A stretch of 64,000 nt of DNA, taken from positions 124,001-188,000 of the forward strand of contig JAQGDQ010000157.1 in NCBI GenBank assembly GCA_030141605.1, read 5' to 3'. Each line of letters begins with the position of its first letter. Positions within the stretch are counted from its first letter, which is position 1. Of this stretch, positions 49,901 through 58,900 are shown in pieces. The notes beneath the pieces were generated by a model. It made no database searches. It worked only from the letters and a program-made list of their open reading frames with translations, and had not been told where the DNA came from. Source of the DNA: Tubiluchus corallicola. Its lineage: Eukaryota > Priapulida > Priapulimorpha > Priapulimorphida > Tubiluchidae. The position numbers and the translations under genes are program-made.

Positions 49901-52900
49901 TGAAATTTTTGATATCAAAATTAAAGTTCCTAAAAGAGTGTGAAGGAAACCTGTGTGAGTAAATTCATTCAAAGTAAAAAAAATAGTGTAAGAACTACAC
50001 CATGTTAATCTAATTTCTTTTCTCATCAATCTACAAAGTGCTATTTCAATCAAAAGTTTAAAGCACAAAAAACCCTCCACTTACATAAAGCTTAAAAAAT
50101 TCGTCTCAAAATTTTATGCCACTTACACACTGCTTTTTTGCATACAGAGCTTGCGTCAACAGTAATGCTTTATAAAACTTGTAAATTTAAATTCCCGTGA
50201 TGACCGTTAGACACAACCAGTCCGACGATAAGTCATTTGAAACAAATTTAGTTAACAATAAGTAAAGTTTGAAAACTAATCAGAACATTCGTAGCACTGT
50301 CTTCGATAATGAAGCAAAAGTTTAAATTACAGTATCTTGTCAATAAGATTAAAAATTTGGTTAGTGAGTGGTGCACCCTGGAGGTGAGTTAATGATATTT
50401 TACCAATTGTTGAAAACATTTTAGACAATTAATAATTTTCTTTTCTAGTCTGTCAAGCAGGTAAACGAAATGCTAAGTAATATAATTTTGTATGGAAAGT
50501 TCTTTTTTGGGACATTATTTAGCATTTCCTTTTCTTCCCTTGATTTACATTTCGCATACATGGTGTCATGTAATAGTGTAGTCGGAACAGTAATGCGGGA
50601 GATTCAAAATGAAACAAACAAAAATCCTTTCAATGCGAGTACAATATATGCATAAAATTATAAAGTAATATAATTTTAAGGGGATTTTTCTGAAACCTAC
50701 TTCAGGTACCCCTTTACTTGTCCTTTAAAAACATTTCCTCTGTACAGTTTCAAACAATATTGACCACCCACCTTGTTTCAATTTGTTCATGACGATTTGT
50801 AAGTCTTGTTCACACTTGTCGCCGTAAAGCTTTTTAGCGCGTTTGAGCAGGGTTTCCTTTCCGCAAGGGAGGTGAGTCGCCAGGTGCGAGTAAATGTGAG
50901 ATCTGCGAGCTGGAGGAAGAGCCTTACTTCCCGTTTCTATATCCAGCAGCATTCCATTCACGGCGTCCGTGAAAAATTTCCTTTTAGGCTCAACGGAAAT
51001 CCTTGCTTCCTACATCGAAAGATCAATATTTTCACATTTTAAAAACTTACAAAACATATGCAGAACAAATTTGAAAAAAAAATACTCACAAAAAACAACT
51101 TTTACCTCACAGCCACAGGGGGACTAGACTGCTACTGAGTAAGATAACAAGTTACTTTAAAAGCTATAATTTTTTTATAACAGAGTAAGTCCGTGCTCAA
51201 AGATGCTAATGCGTTCTAGCAAGAGTTTTATTCATATTTTTACTGATTAATTTCTTTCTGTTTACTTGAAACCACATACCTTTGTTAGTAATATCTAGTT
51301 AAATTTATTGGCGGTTTCTCTTTCGTTAAGGTTAAATGCCCTATAAATATGTATTGGCAGTTAGCAGTTCAACACTGTGTAGTGAAAGCCAAGGCCTGGA
51401 GCTACCTTGGTATAATTTCATCAAACCACCCAAAGGCTGTATATTAAGAAATTACCCGTCCATTTACAAATCACTCCCTAAGTGTGCACTGCAACCACTT
51501 AGCTATTTCCCTTAATCTTAATGAAATTATCGAATATAACATTTACTTAGAAAAACAAAAGCTTATACACTTTATATTTATTCCAAAAACCATTTTTCTC
51601 TATTACTGTGCCAACTTTAAATCTGCTAGTATGATATTCTAGCACTAAAATTGCTATTTATCAGCATCTACAATAAAAAGCTTCAAAGCACATCTTATAT
51701 ACATATACAGTAAACTATGTATAACTTTAACACCCCGGGACCGGAAAATGCGTTCGATTTATGCGAGAATACGAGTTAGACAATGTTCGTAAGAAAACAA
51801 GATTAAGTCAACGTTGTACTATACACTACGTGCTGTGAAAAAGACAAACTGAGCCTTAAATCAAATATCAAACAACAGTTTTTATGAATAATCAAATATA
51901 AAATGACTGGTCCACCTCTGTTGTAATCTGAGTAACATGGTTAATAGAATTCGGACATAATACTGTGACCCAAGTAATTTGACCTCGTTCGTTAAGTCAT
52001 GTTATGCTCAGCGTTCTCCTAAGGCGATACCAGAATACTTAGCATTTTTGCTGAAACCAGCAGTTAAAATCGTAATGTGGGGCACACTTTTGCATAACAT
52101 TCTTTGTTATGCAAAAGTGTGCAATCTTGAGTGGTTGTTAAAGATAGGCGGGTAATTTCAATTAGATTGGTACAGAGAAAAGTGAAAGGGAAAGTCCGTT
52201 CCATGAGATCTGTTCCAGATACGCAAGAATTTGAGTTATAGAGGATTAAGTTATACGTAGGTTACTATATGCAGAAATATACATATTTCTCACTGCAAAA
52301 TAATATTATATAAAAACTCCAGTTGCGTAAATTATGTTAAACAAAACATTGGCAAATCTAAGCCTATACACTTAGCCAATCAACTGAAATGGAGCTGTTT
52401 TGAAAATCCTACCTGTTTTATCTTATTGACCATATTTAGCAGGTCTTTCGGCAGGTCATCCGGAAGCTGAGATATTGGAATGTTGTTAGATAATAATTCA
52501 CTTCTCGGTGAATCTGTGTCATTGCTTTCGCCACCATCACTGTCCTCGTCAGCCGAGTCCAAATCTATTCAAACAATCAGAAAAAGTAGCAAATAAAATC
52601 CTTAAAGCACAAGAAAACACTGTTCATAAATAAAGCTTAAGAAATTTATGTTGAAATTTTAAATCACTCACATGTTGTCTTATTGCATACAGAGTTTGTG
52701 TTAACAGTAACGCTGTATAAAACTTACACAATGAAATTCTCACAATGAATATTAGGCGCAGTCATTTTAAAGATTAAAAAGCTCAAAAAAGTTTAGATAA
52801 CCTTGCGTAAAATCTGAAAAAATAACCAGAGCATTTGTAGCGCATTCTTCACAAACTAAACAAAAGTTTAAATTACTTTGTATTGTCAATAAGATCAATA

Positions 52901-55900
52901 TTGTGTTCTAAGTGAATTATTCGTGCACACTGGGATGGTGATACAGTGCTGTTTCACCAGGTGGCACAATTATTTTAAATTATTGAGAATTTTCTTTTTC
53001 AATTACATAAGTCTTTCAAACACGTAAGTATAATACTAAGTAATACGACTTTCTGTGGAAAGTTTTTTACGATATCCTTTAGAAATCCGTTTGCCCCCCC
53101 CCCCCTTAAAGAATGCTGAAGTACAGAGACTTTTAAAATAAGTTTCAAGAATACAGCATTACAGTACTGCATTATTTACGCTGAGGCAGTGCGCTCGTAT
53201 TTGTTTTCCTAGAAAAAAGTATCCAATTTAAACTAGTATAGTAGTCACTGTTTAATAGGACCAGAGATAATAAAATCAGCTGCATTTTAGGGTAGTTGAT
53301 GCACCATCTGAAATTACCCGACAGAAACTACAATTATGAAAAACCAGTGAGTAAAACCAGTGCACCATTATAATAAGACCATGTTTCAGTAACAGCCAAT
53401 AAAAGCAACAATAAAATGCAAAAATAAACTGTGTTTTTGACAGTTTGCCTATTTGTAAGAATTTCTAGATACTAAAATTTAAATACCGCTTCCTAAATTC
53501 ACCTCTTTTTAGTCAAAGTCACAGTGAAAGTTAAAGTCGATTGTTTCGTCATAACTGCTCTGCATGTACAGCTGCTAGTCTGTTTATTGAAATTGAATCA
53601 TAAACGAGAGAGTTAACTGTTTAATAAGCTTTTTCACAGTTTCGCAGTTGCTGTGGGTCAAAGGTTAAGTGTACCACAGCGACGTGTCTTAACTATAACT
53701 GTCGCGCGACATGTGTGTAAAACAAAGCTGTCTGCCGCATCAGTTCAGTAACATCAGTTGTTTTACAAGGACTTTGCTTAACTATACATTAGTCTGTGCA
53801 TAAAGTGATCTACTAGCAGGATCTTGCTTGAGAACAAGAAAAAATTAACTAGGTAAGGGTCTACCTTGCTGTTAAAACGTTAATATTACAGTAACATAGG
53901 CTGTGAGGCGATGTCAAGTGTACACAAATATGTTGTCTGCGACACTTAACCTTTGACCTTTTCACGACTATCATCAATCGGTGGAATTGTGAAAAGGCTT
54001 GTTGTTATGTATTATGCTTTGTCAAATACACAGGCTTGGAACAGGACACTGCATAACAAAACTACTGTTTATTAAGACCACTTACTGCTGGTCCAGTGGT
54101 GGTTTTACTAAGCGGCGACTACCGTAGTTAAAAACAACGCACAGTAAATATGTCTGTGTGCGAAAATTAACACTGTGTTGCTCAGCATCAGGCAAGGATA
54201 GGTAAAATATTATGGCTGGTATAAATAATTATTTTTTGAATAAATGAATAAAATAAATAAATCTGCACATCAACAATCTAGACATCTACAGCACAACAAT
54301 CATTTCAAATTCTGTCAAACTGCAATTCAACAATCAAATCTAGAAATAAAAATGCTCCAGGAAAAGACCTATCAGACCAAAACAGAATAAATGCTGACAG
54401 CCAAATATGGTACAGCACATCTTTTCTGGCAACAATTCGTGTATCCAGAGAATTCAGACTTGTAAAACATACCCTTATTATCTTCCCCATGACTATTCTG
54501 CCCAAACTCTTCCAGTAAATTGATATCTATGTCAAGATCCTGCGTCGACGCTCCGATGACGCTGTCTATGGCATCCATAATGGACGATTCTTGCTTCTTG
54601 GTCAACTGTGTGACGTCGTTTGATTCTTTCTTCGGAGTGTTGGCCTGCATGATGGCTCGCTGTTTGATGATGTCAGCAACTGTTTTGACCTTCTTAACTT
54701 TCAAGAATGGCCTGTAAGAAAGCAAGTATATTTTTATTGGACTGTTCGTCTAGCAACTCATTGACACACAGTTGTTTCAGAAAGCCTTTTCACAGTTTGG
54801 TTGGTGTGCATGCGCAGTTATACAGGTCAAAGGTTAAGTGTACCACAGCAACACGCATCTTAATTACAACCGTCATGAGACGTGTAAAACAAAGCCGTCT
54901 GCTGCATCAGTTCAGTAACTTCAGTTGTTTTAAGTGGACATTACTTAATTATGCATTAGTCCGTGCATAAAGTGATTTACTAGCAGGATCTTGCTTGGAA
55001 ACAAGAAAAATGAACTAGGTAAGGTTCTAGCTAGCTGTTAAAACATGTTAGACTGCTACTATTACAACAGCATCAGCTGCGAGGCATTGCCAAGTGTACA
55101 CAAACGCCTTGCCTGGTACACCTAACCATCAACATCAATCACTGCCATTTGACCTTTTCACAATCATAATGAATCACTGGAACTGTGAAAAAGCTTTTTA
55201 GTCACAATAAATACAAAAAACTCTATATATTAAATTTTTATGTTCATTTATAATTCAACATTCAACACACCATCAATTAATGGCAGGACACCGGTGTACT
55301 TTGCATTTTCATAATTGATTAATCAGTTCCTTAAACCGATTCGGCAGTCGATTGCAATCGATTCACGACTGTAATCGACTAATTGGTTGCATTAATACCA
55401 TCCATGCCATTTGTGACATCTAACGTTTCAGTTAAATATATTTATGTTTTTAAAGACACATCACACCACCCACAATTGTAGATTTGACAGATATAAATCA
55501 ATCATTAACTTAACATTACCCTTTAATTTTCTTGGGTTTTTTGAAGCCTGCATCCCCTTTCTTTCTACCATCATCTATACCATTCAGTAATTTTCTCTGC
55601 AAATAGCAAAAAATAAACTAACTTTAAAAAACCGACCATTAAAATCATTTTTCTAATCGGATTGGCATTCACTAGTGAGTCTGAATTGGAAAGTAATTAA
55701 ATTTAAGTAAATAAATCAGGAATATAACTAAGTTATCAGTTAACTAAGTAAATGTTTATGATTAAATATTTTTCTAAGAAACAAACAAGTACCATAAACA
55801 TAAACCAGGACCATACCAAGTACCATACCATGTAGAATGCTTTAAAAGATCTTAAAAACACATTTAGATGGGTTTGCTAGCCGAAAAATGACTAATGTGT

Positions 55901-58900
55901 TAAAGGATGTTGTTTTTATGCAAATGTAACTCCAGCAGAAATACAGTACTTCAGAGACTACTGTACCTTCCTCCTTCTATTTGCAGAAGCCGAAGAACTG
56001 TCCGTTCCTTCATCAGAGTCAGACGTAATTTTCTGTTTATTCTACAATGAAAATGGATTAGTACTGATAACTGAACATCTGAAACCGCATGTTAAGCATA
56101 CCTGTCTAAACACGTGCTGACAATAGCCAAACTTTTATATTTAAGCATGATTACCAGAATTTCATAGTAATCATAGCAGGAGCCACTTAATTGACTCACT
56201 TTGTGATGGATCAGTTGTGACCCATGGATCTAACCCACTGAAGCTATTAGCTAACACATGCAGTATTACTACTATAGAGAAATATGAGTTATCGCTCTTC
56301 AGTAAGCCTCTTCAGCACTGCAAAGGATGAGAGCTTTAAATGTTAGATCTATATACTTATTTTCTCCACTTGTAAAGTCGCAAAAAATACTGGCAGATTG
56401 CTGCTGCATCGGTGGCACAACAGCTAAAGTTAACTGATTGAAATGTTCTTTGAAAAGCACCAAAAGCTTCAAAAGGAAACTGCTAGGCATAGGAGCGGCG
56501 CGTATCAGACGTTTTTGAATCAATTAGGTGACTGATTCTCTTAACAGTGATTCACATAAACGGCTCCCACTGCACAAAAAGCTGCTACAAGTTGCTCGGA
56601 AAAACACGATTAAAAAACTGCATAAAACGTTCGTAAATGCAGCTCGGGTACCATAGATTTATCTCTGTAATAAATCATGAACAATATACCTTCTTTTTCT
56701 TCCGCAGGGAATTTGTAAAACTATGGGAATCTTCACTATCAGACACGTCACGGAATTCTAGATCTCCAGAATTAATGTAGAAGCCACCGAATTCAGTTGT
56801 AAGAGTTGAAGGGACCAACTCATCATACTGTAAGAAATATGTCAAAGTCAAGAGAAATCAAATTTAAACGACATAAAGAAAGACAAAAATTTTATTAATT
56901 TTGACTGAAAATTGGTGAATGATAGCCTACGTACCAGCAAAATATACTTGTTTTTATATTTTACACATTAACTGATACAGAGCAATTGATTTACGAAATT
57001 GAATTAAACATATTATAATTATTTGAATAGCTGATATCTGAAGATTGGATGAAACAAGCATTTCATCAACTGCATCATGTACTTTAAAAGATTCAATAAC
57101 TCTCGACACAATTTGCACCAGAAATAAACAAAGAAGTGGGACAAGCAATTTTTTTATATGTATACTACACAAGTGTTCATTGACGTAACTTCTTAGAGCT
57201 TTGCTAAATCCAAACACAAGTTGGAAATGAGGAAGTGCTTCTTCAACATCAATACATGTTACACTAACAAACTTTACAAGTAAAAATATAATAAGCAGAA
57301 TACATCAGCCATCTCGTACTTCCCCAAAATAGAAGCAGAACTCAACAAGTGTTTCCAACTTGCATTTGATTGTAAAAACATTCTTAGCTTCTAATAAAGA
57401 CAACAGAACACTTACCGCTTCAGAATTATCGACAAATGGATCATTTTCATCATAGCCCATCCCGAGGTCCATATAGTCTTCCCATTTTCTATTATGCTTG
57501 CGTCCCTTTTTTGAAAATTGCTTGGGAGTCTAACAATAATAAATAAAACCTGTATTACTAACTACAATTTTTTGTTCTAAGTTTCCATGAAACTAAACGT
57601 ACCAAAACTGTATTTACTATAATAGATCAACTCTTTAACCAGTGGCGGCTCTTGTATAGCCACTGTGACACTGCAGCATCCCCCTATTTTCACTCGATAT
57701 TGTTGATAACATTTAATATAATGAGTCTTTATTCTTTGGTTCTTTCTTTATACTTGTAAATCCTTTTACCAAAGCACAGCACATGACGGAATTGTGCGCT
57801 TCACAGTTCCAGCGATGCAGTGTTTAGCTATTGTGTACATGTGGCCATGTGCACAAATCCGAGATAAGAAGCTGCATGCTACGTAGAGAGAGATTGCACT
57901 CTCGCTCACCCAGTGTCAAGACCCTGTTGTACAAGTCTTTTTTTCGACTCAGCATGTGTTGTGCTTAAAAACCATGCACTATATTCTTGAATGTGATACA
58001 GTGTAGAATTAAATGATTGCCAGGTTTCCAGCTTTGCTGTTTAATTCAAAGTTTTTTGGTTCTTTTATTTTACAGAAAATTTATATAATTTAATTATGGC
58101 CTCCTTGCATTCCCAAGAAGTAAGTTCTGTGACTGTAAGTAAACTTCAACAGCTTAAGTTTGCACAGTTGGTTCTCCATGAGAAAGTTACAGTTAAGAAA
58201 AGAGGTCATTCAGCACCTAATTTTCAAATATCTCCTATATCAAAAACAATGGTAAAACTTTTCTGAAGCAGTAGCCCCCACTAATTTTAGCTGCAAGCCG
58301 CCACTGTCTCTAACATCATTGTTCTTAACTTGTGCATAACTTACATATTTTTCTTCGAAACTTCGGGCAATTGCAGCAAGTTTGTCACTCTCAGCAGCAT
58401 CCTGTACTGCAAATGGGTCATCGCTAATAACATCTTGATTCTGAAACAGTCATTTAAGCAATCATATGCATAAACTGATACCTAGAACAAAGCAGTGAAA
58501 TCTACACTTTATTTGAGCACCAACAGGTCGAGAATAAACTACTCATAAACAACTATGCATATCCAGCTTAGAAAAGCTTTAATAAGATAGCAAACCATTC
58601 AGAATTATCATCAACTCCTGTTTAATTTCAGTAAAACGAGGATTACAGACAGAAACATGGTGTACTAATCAAAATTCTGGCACTTATTTTGGCTAACAAT
58701 AGAACATTTCACAGTCCATTGTGCATTGCTTCTTCAGCGTAAACATAAACAATATGGAACACCTTGAAATGTAAAATTATATAATAACCCCAACAGAAAA
58801 CAAAAAAGCGCCATCACCATTAACGATAAGCAATATTTCATATTGTTTATGTTTACACTGAAGAAGCAAACCATAATGCAATGAAGGCAGTTTTTTGTTT

